Shown one piece after another: positions 8,300 to 17,318 of a DNA stretch of 64,000 nt; within the stretch, counting starts at the first letter, position 1, and each line of letters starts with the position of its first letter. Both the position numbers and the translations under genes were made by a program. A model generated the notes under the pieces. That model was not told where the DNA came from and ran no database searches. It worked only from the letters and a program-made list of their open reading frames with translations. The stretch covers positions 2,470,001 to 2,534,000 of the forward strand of contig NZ_CP017477.1 in assembly GCF_001761365.1 (NCBI RefSeq). The letters are read 5' to 3'. This stretch comes from Polaribacter vadi. GTDB lineage: Bacteria > Bacteroidota > Bacteroidia > Flavobacteriales > Flavobacteriaceae.

Positions 8300-8800
8300 C
8301 TATTTTTTTTCTTTTAATGCGTTGCAATTGTCTCTTCTTCTCATATCAACTAAAAAAATAATCTCCCACTTTCCATTATTATTAAACAACTGAAAAGAAT
8401 TAGCTCCACAATGACTAAAATTGCCATTCAAATAAAACTCATAAGGTGTCCAAACTGAAGCTAAATTCCCATCAATTTTAATATCAAAAGAAAGTAATTT
8501 TTCAAAATAAATATGTTCTGGCTTTTTATTGGCTACAGAAGTTAACAATTTTTCTTTTGTATCTGTTGTTAATGTATTTTCTCCTAATTTATTTGTGGAT
8601 GTTGTTTGTATTTTTATATCTCTATGAAGTGTAGTACTTACTATTATACTATCGCCCTTATGCAAACCTTCAAAAAAAGTTTCAATAACCTTTTTTACTT
8701 TCAAGGAATTAGTTTTAACAATATATGCTTGCGTGTTTTTTTGTGCTGATGTTGTTAGTGTAAAAACTAGAGTTACTAAAAGCGGAATAACTTTTATCAT
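8300..8800 (-). CDS. Secreted NTF2-like / lumazine-binding family protein
   Basis: 166 residues from the ATG at 8800, where a standard signal peptide begins (MIKVIPLLVTLVFTLTTSAQ). The mature part has the SnoaL/NTF2-like layout: a first helix with VIETFFEGLHKGD, then ATVWTPYEFYLNG-type strands (here LASVWTPYEFYLNG) and a final strand WEIIFLVDMRR. Such proteins are usually periplasmic, with no known reaction. It lies 29 bases upstream of the ECF sigma gene on the same strand and may be cotranscribed with it. Confidence 0.8.
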   Translation of the reverse strand: MIKVIPLLVTLVFTLTTSAQKNTQAYIVKTNSLKVKKVIETFFEGLHKGDSIIVSTTLHRDIKIQTTSTNKLGENTLTTDTKEKLLTSVANKKPEHIYFEKLLSFDIKIDGNLASVWTPYEFYLNGNFSHCGANSFQLFNNNGKWEIIFLVDMRRRDNCNALKEKK

Positions 8801-8934
8801 TATTAAATTGTTTTTAAGATTTAAAACTATAAAAAAGTAGGTATTCACCATAAACTAACCAAACTTACAAAATATTAACTTGTTAAAAGTCTATTGATAT
8901 TTCTTACATTTACGTCCACAAAAAATAAAAAAAT

Positions 8935-9753
8935 ATGTCTGTAGCTAAAAAACAGTATAAGAGAATTACTGTAAAATCTTTGGTAGAAATGAAAGCAAAT
9001 GGAGAAAAAATTTCCATGTTAACTGCTTACGATTATACCATGGCTAAAATATTAGATAGTGCAGGTTTAGATGTGCTTTTAGTAGGTGATTCTGCCTCTA
9101 ATGTTATGGCTGGTCATGAAACTACATTACCAATTACTTTAGATCAAATGATTTATCATGCAAGTTCTGTGGTTAGAGCTATTGAACGTGCTTTGGTGGT
9201 TGTAGATTTACCTTTTGGTAGCTATCAATCTGATCCAAAAGAAGCTTTACGTTCTGCCATAAGAATTATGAAAGAAAGTGGTGGACATTCTATAAAATTA
9301 GAAGGTGGTAGAGAAATTAAAGAATCTATAAAACGTATTTTAAACGCAGGTATTCCAGTAATGGGACATTTAGGTTTAACACCACAATCTATTTATAAGT
9401 TTGGCACTTATACAGTTAGAGCAAAAGAGGAAGAAGAAGCAGAAAAATTAATGGATGATGCTTTGTTGTTAGAAAGAATTGGTTGTTTTGCTATCGTTTT
9501 AGAAAAAGTACCTGCTAAATTAGCTAAAAAAGTAGCTGATGCTTTAACAATTCCTGTAATTGGAATTGGTGCAGGAAATGGTGTTGATGGGCAAGTTTTA
9601 GTAACTCATGACATGATTGGAATGACCCACGAATTTCATCCTCGATTTTTACGTAGATATTTAGATTTATATGCTGATATGACTGGCGCTTTTAAAAACT
9701 ATATTGCTGATGTAAAAAGCGGCGATTTCCCAAGTGATAAAGAGCAATATTAA
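8935..9753 (+). CDS. panB: 3-methyl-2-oxobutanoate hydroxymethyltransferase
   Basis: Cytosolic enzyme that makes ketopantoate from alpha-ketoisovalerate and 5,10-methylene-tetrahydrofolate, the first step of pantothenate and CoA synthesis. 272 residues, normal length. The metal ligands of the family are present: D52 ([10 protein letters not shown]), D91 ([10 protein letters not shown]) and E123; the catalytic glutamate is E190 (FAIVLEKVP). No other pan gene is adjacent. Confidence 0.97.
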   Translation: MSVAKKQYKRITVKSLVEMKANGEKISMLTAYDYTMAKILDSAGLDVLLVGDSASNVMAGHETTLPITLDQMIYHASSVVRAIERALVVVDLPFGSYQSDPKEALRSAIRIMKESGGHSIKLEGGREIKESIKRILNAGIPVMGHLGLTPQSIYKFGTYTVRAKEEEEAEKLMDDALLLERIGCFAIVLEKVPAKLAKKVADALTIPVIGIGAGNGVDGQVLVTHDMIGMTHEFHPRFLRRYLDLYADMTGAFKNYIADVKSGDFPSDKEQY

Positions 9754-9863
9754 AATTCATCTTAACTACCTACAAAACTAATAAATCCAAAAAATAAGGA
9801 TAGCTTTATTAAAAAATGTTCCTATAAAATAAAATCTATTAAGAGTAAAACTACATTTTATTC

Positions 9864-9897
9864 TTGCCAAATATTCAGTTGACTATCAGTAACTTTG
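9864..9897 (+). promoter_or_regulatory. Promoter of the antiporter operon
   Basis: TTG (9864-9866), 23-base spacer, TAACTTTG (9890-9897), matching the Bacteroidetes consensus. It lies 26 bases before the ATG at 9924. Confidence 0.6.
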
Positions 9898-9923
9898 TAA
9901 AGTAAGATATAAATGATAAACGA

Positions 9924-11408
9924 ATGAATTTAACAATTGAAAACATACTGTTAATTGGCTCTTTACTGCTTCTTTTAAGTATTCTTGCAGGTAAAACTTC
10001 GTATAAATTTGGAGTTCCTACTTTATTGTTATTTTTAACAATAGGAATGCTTGCAGGCTCTGATGGGATAGGTGGTATTCTTTTTGACGATCCAAAACTT
10101 GCTCAATTTATTGGCATTGTGTCCTTAAATTTTATTTTATTTTCTGGAGGTCTTGATACAAACTGGACAGCTGTTAAACCGATTCTTAAAGAAGGTATTG
10201 TTTTATCTACATTAGGCGTTTTTTTAACTGCGGTTTCACTGGGAACGTTTGTTTGGTTCATTACAGATTTTACTATTTATGAAAGTTTACTTTTAGGCTC
10301 TATAGTTTCTTCTACAGATGCTGCTGCAGTCTTTTCAATTTTAAGAGCAAAAAGTCTTGCTTTAAAAACAAATCTAAGACCTACTTTAGAGTTAGAAAGT
10401 GGTAGTAACGATCCAATGGCTTACGTGCTTACAATAGCATTTTTAACATTAGTAATAAATCAAGACCAAAGTTTCTTTTCTATAATTCCATTGTTTTTAC
10501 AACAAATGATTTTTGGTGGAATTGCAGGAATTACGTTTGGCTTTACTAGCAAATTCATCATTAATAAAATAAAACTCGATTTTGAAGGTCTTTACCCTGT
10601 TTTAGTAATTGCGCTGATGTTTATTACGTTTTCAGCAACTACTTTTATAGGTGGTAATGGGTTTTTAGCCATTTATATTTGTGCTGTTTATTTAGGAAAT
10701 CAAGATTTAATACATAAAAAAACCATTTTAAAAATGTTTGATGGTTTAGCATGGTTAATGCAAATTGTACTATTCCTTACTTTAGGATTACTTGTTTTTC
10801 CATCTCAAATAATCCCTTATATGGGAATTGGAATATTAATCTCTGTTTTCCTAATATTGGTAGCAAGACCTGTTGGCGTGCTCATTAGCCTTCTATTTTT
10901 TAAAATGAAATTTAGAAGACGAATGTATATTTCTTGGGTTGGTTTGCGAGGAGCAGTTCCTATTGTATTTGCTACTTACCCTCTTTTAGCAGGAATTGAC
11001 AAGGCAAATATGATTTTTAACATTGTATTTTTTATCTCAGTTACTTCAATTTTAATTCAAGGAACCACACTTTCTATTGTTGCAAAATGGTTAAATGTTG
11101 GTTTACCAGAAACACAAAAAAAATTAACAGGTACAGATTTACTAATGGAAGAGCATCCAAAAGCTGAAATGAGAGAAATCTCTATAACAAAAGAATGTTT
11201 TGCGCTAGATAAAAAAATTGTTGAATTAGGTTTTCCTAAAAATGCAATAATAGCGATGATTAAAAGAGATAACAGCTATATAATTCCAAATGGTTTAACA
11301 AAAATACAAGTTTACGATACGCTAATTATACTCGCAGACAAACCTCAAATTTTTGATGAAGTTTATAAAACACTTCAAATTACCAAAAAACAAGAGGAAA
11401 TCATATAA
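9924..11408 (+). CDS. Potassium/proton antiporter, CPA1 family with RCK_C domain
   Basis: 494-residue membrane protein. About 12 helices fill residues 5-395. They contain the CPA1 ion-site motifs SSTDAAAVFSILR (near 130) and ELESGSNDPMAY (near 155). A C-terminal cytoplasmic RCK/TrkA-C-like regulatory domain occupies about 410-490. This layout is that of NhaP2/CvrA, which expels potassium or sodium in exchange for protons. It is followed after 14 bases by a hydroxyacid dehydrogenase gene, so the two are likely cotranscribed. Confidence 0.92.
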   Translation: MNLTIENILLIGSLLLLLSILAGKTSYKFGVPTLLLFLTIGMLAGSDGIGGILFDDPKLAQFIGIVSLNFILFSGGLDTNWTAVKPILKEGIVLSTLGVFLTAVSLGTFVWFITDFTIYESLLLGSIVSSTDAAAVFSILRAKSLALKTNLRPTLELESGSNDPMAYVLTIAFLTLVINQDQSFFSIIPLFLQQMIFGGIAGITFGFTSKFIINKIKLDFEGLYPVLVIALMFITFSATTFIGGNGFLAIYICAVYLGNQDLIHKKTILKMFDGLAWLMQIVLFLTLGLLVFPSQIIPYMGIGILISVFLILVARPVGVLISLLFFKMKFRRRMYISWVGLRGAVPIVFATYPLLAGIDKANMIFNIVFFISVTSILIQGTTLSIVAKWLNVGLPETQKKLTGTDLLMEEHPKAEMREISITKECFALDKKIVELGFPKNAIIAMIKRDNSYIIPNGLTKIQVYDTLIILADKPQIFDEVYKTLQITKKQEEII

Positions 11409-11422
11409 GTTAAAAACTAACA

Positions 11423-12361
11423 ATGAAAATCCTACATTTAGACGCTAATCACTCTTTATTAATACAACAATTAAACGATTTAGGTTTTATAAATGATGAA
11501 GATTACACATCTTCAAAACAAGAAATTGAAGCTAAAATTCATAAATATGATGGTTTTATTATTAGAAGTCGTTTTAAAATTGATAAACATTTTCTTGACA
11601 AAGCAACCAACTTAAAATTTATTGGAAGAGTTGGTGCTGGTTTAGAAAATATAGATTGTGAGTATGCTACATCAAAAAACATCGAACTAATTGCTGCTCC
11701 AGAAGGCAATAGAAATGCAGTTGGCGAACATTCTTTAGCTATGCTTTTATCATTATTTAATAAACTAAATAAAGCTGATAAAGAAGTTAGAAATGGAAAA
11801 TGGCTACGTGAAGAAAACAGAGGAATTGAACTGGATGGAAAAACTGTAGGTTTAATTGGCTATGGAAATATGGGTAAATCGTTTGCAAAAAAACTACGTG
11901 GTTTTGATGTTGAAGTGCTTTGTTATGATATAAAACCTACTGTTGGTAATGAAAATTGCAAACAGGTTTCTTTGGCTGAATTGCAAGAAAAAACCGATGT
12001 TTTAAGTTTACATACTCCAGAAACAGCACTTACAATAAACATGGTAAATACTCAGTTTATCAACAATTTTAAAAAACCTTTTTGGCTGATAAATACTGCA
12101 CGTGGAAGGTCCGTAAACACAAATAATTTAGTTGAAGCGCTAAAGTCTGGTAAAATTCTAGGTGCTGGTTTAGATGTTTTAGAATACGAAAAATCGTCTT
12201 TTGAAAACCTTTTTACTAATCATAAAATACCTGATGCTTTTCAATATTTAATTGGTTCAGAAAATGTTTTACTTTCTCCTCATGTTGCAGGTTGGACTTT
12301 TGAAAGTAAAGAAAAATTGGCACAAACAATTGTCGATAAAATAAAAGAAAAATTTTGCTAA
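11423..12361 (+). CDS. D-isomer-specific 2-hydroxyacid dehydrogenase (SerA-like)
   Basis: 312 residues, NAD-dependent. The Rossmann motif is GLIGYGNMG (143-151). The catalytic arginine is in NTARG, the glutamate in the GLDVLEYE segment, and the histidine in LSPHVAGWT near the C-terminus. The family includes phosphoglycerate, glycerate and formate dehydrogenases. This copy lacks an ACT domain and stands away from serC, so 3-phosphoglycerate is possible but not shown. Confidence 0.9.
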   Translation: MKILHLDANHSLLIQQLNDLGFINDEDYTSSKQEIEAKIHKYDGFIIRSRFKIDKHFLDKATNLKFIGRVGAGLENIDCEYATSKNIELIAAPEGNRNAVGEHSLAMLLSLFNKLNKADKEVRNGKWLREENRGIELDGKTVGLIGYGNMGKSFAKKLRGFDVEVLCYDIKPTVGNENCKQVSLAELQEKTDVLSLHTPETALTINMVNTQFINNFKKPFWLINTARGRSVNTNNLVEALKSGKILGAGLDVLEYEKSSFENLFTNHKIPDAFQYLIGSENVLLSPHVAGWTFESKEKLAQTIVDKIKEKFC

Positions 12362-12399
12362 CTTACTGGTTTTAAAACATCAACCTAAATTTAAAAAAG

Positions 12400-12855
12400 A
12401 TGACTTACGAAGCAGAAACTCCAAAGGAATATATTGAGCAATTGCCAAAAGAACGTCAAGAAGCCATACAAAAGTTAAGAACAGTTATCAAAAACAACTT
12501 GCCTAAAGGATTTGAAGAGGGAATTTTATACAAAATGATTGGTTATTTTGTGCCACTTTCTAAATATCCTAATGGTTACCATTGTCAACCAGGAACTCCA
12601 TTGCATTTTATAAATATTGCATCCCAAAAAAATTCTGTGAATCTATATCATAGTGGAATTTATTCTAATCCAGCTCTTTTAAATTGGTTTGTTGCAGAAT
12701 ATCCTAAACATTGCAAACGCAAATTAGATATGGGTAAGAGTTGTATTCGTTTTAAAAAAATGGAAGAGATTCCTTTTGATTTAATTGGTGAATTATGCAG
12801 TAAAATTACTGTAGATGAATGGATTAAAATTTATGAAAATGCATTAAAAAAATAA
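12400..12855 (+). CDS. DUF1801 domain protein
   Basis: 151 residues. The family pattern is clear: an N-terminal helix EYIEQLPKERQEAIQKLR, then GFEEGILYKMIGYFVP, and LDMGKSCIRFKKMEEIPFDLI near the C-terminus. The fold is YdhG-like and no reaction is established. It starts 39 bases after the dehydrogenase and is followed after 5 bases by a VOC protein gene, as part of a run of four plus-strand genes. Confidence 0.88.
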   Translation: MTYEAETPKEYIEQLPKERQEAIQKLRTVIKNNLPKGFEEGILYKMIGYFVPLSKYPNGYHCQPGTPLHFINIASQKNSVNLYHSGIYSNPALLNWFVAEYPKHCKRKLDMGKSCIRFKKMEEIPFDLIGELCSKITVDEWIKIYENALKK

Positions 12856-12860
12856 ATATT

Positions 12861-13247
12861 ATGAAAAATAGAGTTACAGGAATTGGTGGTGTTTTTTTTA
12901 AAAGTGATGATCCAAAAGCGTCAAAAGACTGGTACAAAAAACATTTAGGTTTTAATACAGATGATTATGGATCCACTTTTTGGTGGAAAGATAAACAAGG
13001 AAATGATTGCTCCACTCAATGGAGTCCTTTTCCCAAAAAAACCGATTATTTTGAACCTTCAAAAAAAGACTTTATGTTTAATTACAGAGTCGAAAATTTA
13101 GTTGAACTTTTAGCTGAATTAAAAAAAGAAGGTGTTACTATAGTAGGAGAAATGCAAGAGTTTGAATATGGTAAATTCGGTTGGATTTTAGATAACGAAG
13201 GCAATAAAATTGAACTTTGGGAACCTATTGATGCAGCTTTTAAATAA
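12861..13247 (+). CDS. VOC family (glyoxalase/dioxygenase fold) protein
   Basis: 128 residues forming one vicinal-oxygen-chelate module: GIGGVFFKSDDPKASKDWYKKHLG at the start and GWILDNEGNKIELWEP at the end, whose final glutamate is the usual metal ligand. The substrate is unknown. It lies 5 bases after the DUF1801 gene; the two families often occur together as small stress or adaptation proteins. Confidence 0.9.
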   Translation: MKNRVTGIGGVFFKSDDPKASKDWYKKHLGFNTDDYGSTFWWKDKQGNDCSTQWSPFPKKTDYFEPSKKDFMFNYRVENLVELLAELKKEGVTIVGEMQEFEYGKFGWILDNEGNKIELWEPIDAAFK

Positions 13248-13266
13248 ACACTAAACCCTTTTAATT

Positions 13267-13665
13267 ATGAAATTTTTATCTAATTACCCAACAGAAGTTT
13301 TAATTCTATTTTTTTTAATTGTAACTTTTGTACAATCTGGAATCGACAAATTATTAGATTGGAAAGGAAATGTTTCTTTTATCTCTGATCATTTTAAAAA
13401 CTCACCTTTAAAAAATAGCGTTCCTATATTATTAGGCGTTATTTTAATTTTAGAAATAATTGCAGGTGGATTAATGATTTTTGGAGTTTACCAATTATAT
13501 ACTTCAGGCGTAAAAGAAATTGCATTATTAGGAATTGAACTTTGTGCTGTCGTTTTAATTTTCTTGTTAATTGGACAACGTCTTGCAAAAGATTATGCAG
13601 GAGCAATGTCCTTAGCTGTCTATTTTTTGATTACACTTTTAGGTGTATATCTATTAAATAGCTAA
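13267..13665 (+). CDS. DoxX family membrane protein
   Basis: 132 residues with four hydrophobic helices and the family feature of a charged first loop after TFVQSGIDKLLDWKG. DoxX-like proteins are inner-membrane proteins of uncertain redox role. It is the last gene of the 9924-13665 run and a terminator follows at 13709. Confidence 0.85.
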   Translation: MKFLSNYPTEVLILFFLIVTFVQSGIDKLLDWKGNVSFISDHFKNSPLKNSVPILLGVILILEIIAGGLMIFGVYQLYTSGVKEIALLGIELCAVVLIFLLIGQRLAKDYAGAMSLAVYFLITLLGVYLLNS

Positions 13666-13708
13666 AATTTATCATTTTAATTTTCACAATCAATTATATT
13701 GATAAAAG

Positions 13709-13738
13709 AAGCCTTTAAAATTTGCGTTTTAAGGGCTT
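13709..13738. terminator. Terminator, probably bidirectional
   Basis: 12-bp stem with one G-T pair (13709-13720 with 13727-13738) and a 6-base loop. It is T-rich on the plus side and also has a short T-run on the minus side. It separates the DoxX gene from the convergent methyltransferase gene. Confidence 0.75.
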
Positions 13739-13808
13739 TTCTCATTTTAAGAAGGTTATTGTATTATTCTTATGTAAAAAACGGATTTACACTTTTAAAA
13801 ATCGATTT

Positions 13809-14666
13809 TTATTGCTTTTTTAACAGATATATTAAAGAAGAATACTCATTTGTGTCTTTTGCTTTTAAATTTGATGTAAAACCTTTTTGAAAAGATTTTA
13901 CAGGATTCATTTTTCCTGATTTATATTTTTCACTTAAAAGAGAAACATAATAAGCATCAAATTTCATTGGAAGCGTATTTTCTACAATCATATCTACTTC
14001 AGAAAATAATTTAGGGATTGATGTTTGCGAAAAATGCCATAAATGTCTTGGCACATCAAAAGCAGCCCAATGTTGTTTATAATATTTTGCGTCATAACTT
14101 TTATAATTAGGAACTGCAATAATCAATCTTCCTTTTTCAGAAAGTAAATTTTCTAACTCAGAAATATATTCTTGTAAGTTTTCTACATGTTCTAAAACAT
14201 GCCAAAGTGTAATAACATCGAATTTACTTTTTTTGATTTTTGATAAATCTTCATGAAGAATAATTTCTTTTTTTGCTGCAATATTTCTTGCATCTAAATC
14301 TGGTTCTGTTCCAAAAACATTCCAAGAATTATCTTTACAAACTTTTAAAAAATCTCCTGTACCTGCTCCAACATCTAAAATATTTTTTGTGGATGTTCCA
14401 AAAGAATTGATCAACTTTAATTTTCTTTTTAAAGTAATATTTTTTAAAGATTGGTACACTTTATCCAATACCGATTTTTTAGAATCTGTATGAGAAATAT
14501 AGTTTTCACTTTTGTAATAATCTCCTAAATTTTTTGGAACAGGAACTGTAACCAACATATCAAATTCAGTGTTCTTTTTTACATGATATAGTTCTCCAGA
14601 AACTGTGTAATCTTTACACTCTAAAAAAGGTTCTAGGTTTTTATAAAAGTCTATTTTTTTATTCAT
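13809..14666 (-). CDS. Class I SAM-dependent methyltransferase (Methyltransf_23 type)
   Basis: 285 residues. SAM motif I is NILDVGAGTGDF (95-106), the post-I acidic residue is in FGTEPD, and the motif LWHVLEHVEN follows. The N-terminal segment GDYYKSENYISHTD is characteristic of methyltransferases linked to cell-envelope sugars, where the acceptor is usually unknown. Monocistronic; the upstream gap carries hairpins. Confidence 0.88.
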   Translation of the reverse strand: MNKKIDFYKNLEPFLECKDYTVSGELYHVKKNTEFDMLVTVPVPKNLGDYYKSENYISHTDSKKSVLDKVYQSLKNITLKRKLKLINSFGTSTKNILDVGAGTGDFLKVCKDNSWNVFGTEPDLDARNIAAKKEIILHEDLSKIKKSKFDVITLWHVLEHVENLQEYISELENLLSEKGRLIIAVPNYKSYDAKYYKQHWAAFDVPRHLWHFSQTSIPKLFSEVDMIVENTLPMKFDAYYVSLLSEKYKSGKMNPVKSFQKGFTSNLKAKDTNEYSSLIYLLKKQ

Positions 14667-14764
14667 TTATGATACTACTTACTGTTGATATTTTCTAATT
14701 ATTAAGTCGATTCAATTAGAAACTTAAAAACTAATTATTGAAAAATTGTTCTATTTTTTTAAAT

Positions 14765-14780
14765 TGTTCCACGAGGAACA
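14765..14780. repeat. parS-like palindrome 1
   Basis: TGTTCCACGAGGAACA differs by one base from the perfect palindrome TGTTCCACGTGGAACA, a form of the ParB-binding site parS. The flanking bases extend the stem by one pair. A plain hairpin is the alternative. Confidence 0.4.
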
Positions 14781-14898
14781 ATCTTGTTTTATAAAAAACA
14801 AAGACGCAAAAAGATTCGCAAAGAGCGTAAAGATTTTCATCTTTATAAATTTTAATTTAAGTAACTAAACTCTGAACATATGGAATTAAAAATATTTA

Positions 14899-14934
14899 AA
14901 AAAACAAATGTTCCTTGTGGAACATTTGTTTTTT
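14899..14934. terminator. Terminator of mnmG, containing a TGTTCC/GGAACA core
   Basis: 16-bp perfect stem (14899-14914 with 14919-14934) with a TTGT loop. Its outer pairs are A/T runs on both sides, so it works as a bidirectional terminator 45 bases after the mnmG stop. Its core TGTTCCTTGTGGAACA (14909-14924) also resembles parS with two differences. Confidence 0.75.
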
Positions 14935-14978
14935 CTAAGTAAGTTTCTTCCCTTTTTTAAAGATTAGAATGGTTTTTT

Positions 14979-16856
14979 TTATCTACCCATATACACTAAT
15001 AACACAGAAATATCACTTGGAGAAACTCCACTAATTCTACTTGCTTGAGAAATAGAAGTTGGTTGAATTTTCGTTAACTTTTCTCGTGCTTCAAAAGATA
15101 ATGATTGTAATTTCTGATAATTAAAAGCAGCTGGAATTTTTACATTCTCTAACCTATTTAACTTGTCAGCATTGTTTTTTTCTTTATCAATATAACCAGA
15201 ATATTTCAAGTGAATTTCAGCTTGCTCGATTACTTCTTTATCGATAGCGTTCTCTTCTAAAAACACACTCAATTTCTTAATATCTTTAAAGTCAGAAAAA
15301 TCTAATTGTGGTCTTGCAGCAATCTTAAACAACTTCATAGATTGATTAATTAGCGCCAAATTTTTAGCTTCTAAAATAGGATTTATCTCATCTTCCTTAA
15401 CGCTAGTTTCGTTTAAAAATTTGATTAATAAATCTGTTTTACGTTGCTTTTCTAAAACTCTATCCAAACGTTCTTTTGATGCTAATCCTAATTCATACCC
15501 TTTTGGAGTTAATCGTAAATCTGCATTATCTTGTCTTAATAAAGTTCTATATTCTGCTCTAGATGTAAACATTCTATAAGGCTCCTCTGTACCTTTTGTA
15601 ATTAAATCATCAATTAAAACTGCAATATAAGCTTCGTTTCTTTTTAAGATAAATGGTTCTTTTCCTTGCGTTTTTAAAGCCGCATTTACACCAGCCATTA
15701 AACCTTGTGCAGCTGCTTCTTCATAACCTGTTGTTCCATTTATTTGACCAGCAAAAAACAAGTTTTCAATCAACTTAGTTTCTAAAGAATGTTTTAATTG
15801 TGTTGGCTGAAAAAAGTCATACTCAATAGCATAACCATACCTTAAAAACTTTACGTTTTCGAAACCTTCTACAGCTCTTATGGCTTTGTCTTGAATATCT
15901 TCTGGAAGCGAAGTTGAAAATCCATTTACATACATTTCACAAGTTGTCCAACCTTCTGGTTCAATAAACATTTGATGTCTTTCTTTGCTTGCAAAACGAT
16001 CTACTTTATCTTCTACAGAAGGACAATATCTTGGTCCTGTAGATTTAATTCTACCATTAAACATTGGCGATCTATCAAACCCTTCACGAAGCAATTCGTG
16101 TACTTTTGGATTGGTATATGTTAACCAACAAGAACGTTGCTTTGTTAAATTTTTTGTAGTTGGCAAATAAGAAAATTTCTCTGTAAATTCATCTCCAGGT
16201 TGTTCTATCATTTTAGAATAATCTAAAGAACGCCCATCTACTCTTGGAGGTGTTCCTGTTTTCATTCTACCTGCTTCAAAACCTTTTGCAACTAAATCTT
16301 CAGTAATTCCTGTGGATGCTCCTTCACCTGCTCTACCTCCACCAAAACTTTTATCACCAATATGAATTAATCCATTTAAAAAAGTACCAGCAGTTATAAT
16401 GACAGTTTTCGCTATTATCTCTAAACCTAAAGCTGTTTTAACTCCAATAATTTTATTTTCATCAAATAATAATCCGTTTACAGAATCTTGATAAAAATCT
16501 ACATTTTCAGTTTGCTCTAACATAGTTCTCCAACACTCTGCAAATTGCATTCTGTCAGATTGCGCTCTTGGACTCCACATTGCAGGTCCTTTCGATTTGT
16601 TTAGCATTTTAAACTGAATAGCTGTCTTATCAGTTACAATTCCACTGTAACCTCCTAACGCATCTATTTCTCTTAAAATTTGTCCTTTTGCAATTCCACC
16701 CATTGCAGGATTACAACTCATTTGCGCAATATTTTGCAAATTCATTGTAATTAATAAAGTATGTGCACCCATATTTGCAGCAGCAGCAGCAGCCTCACTT
16801 CCTGCATGGCCTCCACCTACTACAATTACGTCGTATGTTGTTGTAAATAAACTCAT
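14979..16856 (-). CDS. mnmG: tRNA uridine-5-carboxymethylaminomethyl modification enzyme MnmG
   Basis: 625-residue FAD protein (GidA) that with MnmE installs the cmnm5 group on wobble uridine 34. The N-terminal FAD motif is VVGGGHAGSEAA (residues 13-24), followed by the family sequence MSCNPAMGGIAKG; the C-terminal helical domain ends ISGVSPSDISVLLVYMG. Full length. A parS-like site lies 10 bases upstream of the ATG. mnmG is often close to the chromosomal origin in bacteria. Confidence 0.98.
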   Translation of the reverse strand: MSLFTTTYDVIVVGGGHAGSEAAAAAANMGAHTLLITMNLQNIAQMSCNPAMGGIAKGQILREIDALGGYSGIVTDKTAIQFKMLNKSKGPAMWSPRAQSDRMQFAECWRTMLEQTENVDFYQDSVNGLLFDENKIIGVKTALGLEIIAKTVIITAGTFLNGLIHIGDKSFGGGRAGEGASTGITEDLVAKGFEAGRMKTGTPPRVDGRSLDYSKMIEQPGDEFTEKFSYLPTTKNLTKQRSCWLTYTNPKVHELLREGFDRSPMFNGRIKSTGPRYCPSVEDKVDRFASKERHQMFIEPEGWTTCEMYVNGFSTSLPEDIQDKAIRAVEGFENVKFLRYGYAIEYDFFQPTQLKHSLETKLIENLFFAGQINGTTGYEEAAAQGLMAGVNAALKTQGKEPFILKRNEAYIAVLIDDLITKGTEEPYRMFTSRAEYRTLLRQDNADLRLTPKGYELGLASKERLDRVLEKQRKTDLLIKFLNETSVKEDEINPILEAKNLALINQSMKLFKIAARPQLDFSDFKDIKKLSVFLEENAIDKEVIEQAEIHLKYSGYIDKEKNNADKLNRLENVKIPAAFNYQKLQSLSFEAREKLTKIQPTSISQASRISGVSPSDISVLLVYMGR

Positions 16857-16865
16857 TATCTTAAT

Positions 16866-16881
16866 AGTTCCACGTGAAACT
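16866..16881. promoter_or_regulatory. parS-like site 2
   Basis: AGTTCCACGTGAAACT. The 13-base core GTTCCACGTGAAA is shared exactly with the site at 19485. It matches the parS consensus TGTTNCACGTGAAACA except at the two end bases. It sits in the 46-bp gap between ybeY and mnmG. Confidence 0.6.
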
Positions 16882-16902
16882 TTTCTTTTATTAAATTGAT
16901 TA

Positions 16903-17316
16903 TCAAAACTTTAAAACCGATAAAGCTTTATTTTCCTCTTTTCTCATCAGCATTTTTTCATCAGCAGATTTATCTTTTAAACCCATATAATGTAAAATTC
17001 CATGAATCATAACTCTGTGAAGTTCTTCTTCAAAAGTTACGTTATATTCTTTAGCATTTTCTTGAACTCTTTCTATAGATATAAAAATATCTCCGTTTAT
17101 TAATTTCCCTAAAGAGTTATCAAAGCTAATGATATCTGTTAACGTATCATGTTGTAAAAATTCAACATTTAATTTTAATAAATATTCGTCATCACAAAAA
17201 ATATAGTTGACTTCTCCAAGTTCAAATTCTTTATCTGAAACTACTTTTTCAATCCAATTTTCTAATTGAGTTTCGTTTTCTAAAGCAAACTCAGTTTCAT
17301 AATTATACGTTATCAT
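16903..17316 (-). CDS. ybeY: Endoribonuclease YbeY (rRNA maturation)
   Basis: 137 residues, UPF0054 family; a single-strand RNase needed for 16S rRNA 3' maturation and ribosome quality control. The metal motif is HGILHYMGLKD with H105 and H109. The third ligand, His in the usual DH pair, is replaced by lysine (K116) in GLKDKS, a variant I recall in flavobacteria. The gene lies 2 bases after the DUF4175 gene, so the two are cotranscribed. Confidence 0.93.
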   Translation of the reverse strand: MITYNYETEFALENETQLENWIEKVVSDKEFELGEVNYIFCDDEYLLKLNVEFLQHDTLTDIISFDNSLGKLINGDIFISIERVQENAKEYNVTFEEELHRVMIHGILHYMGLKDKSADEKMLMRKEENKALSVLKF

Positions 17317-17318
17317 AA

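Larger units (their letters stand above)
14667..14978. other. 312-bp non-coding gap with two palindromes
   Basis: No credible gene. It holds two TGTTCC/GGAACA palindromes (14765-14780 and 14899-14934, listed separately). Between them (14798-14835) is a run of GACGCAAAAAGATTCGC and AAAGAGCGTAAAG type, which looks like a decayed copy of the direct-repeat sequence common between flavobacterial genes. Confidence 0.6.

Noticed and set aside
8271..8327. N-terminal extension of the ECF sigma factor
   Set aside because: It overlaps the upstream gene and adds basic residues not seen in the family.
13699..13890. 63-codon plus-strand frame
   Set aside because: It starts in the DoxX terminator and ends inside the convergent methyltransferase gene.
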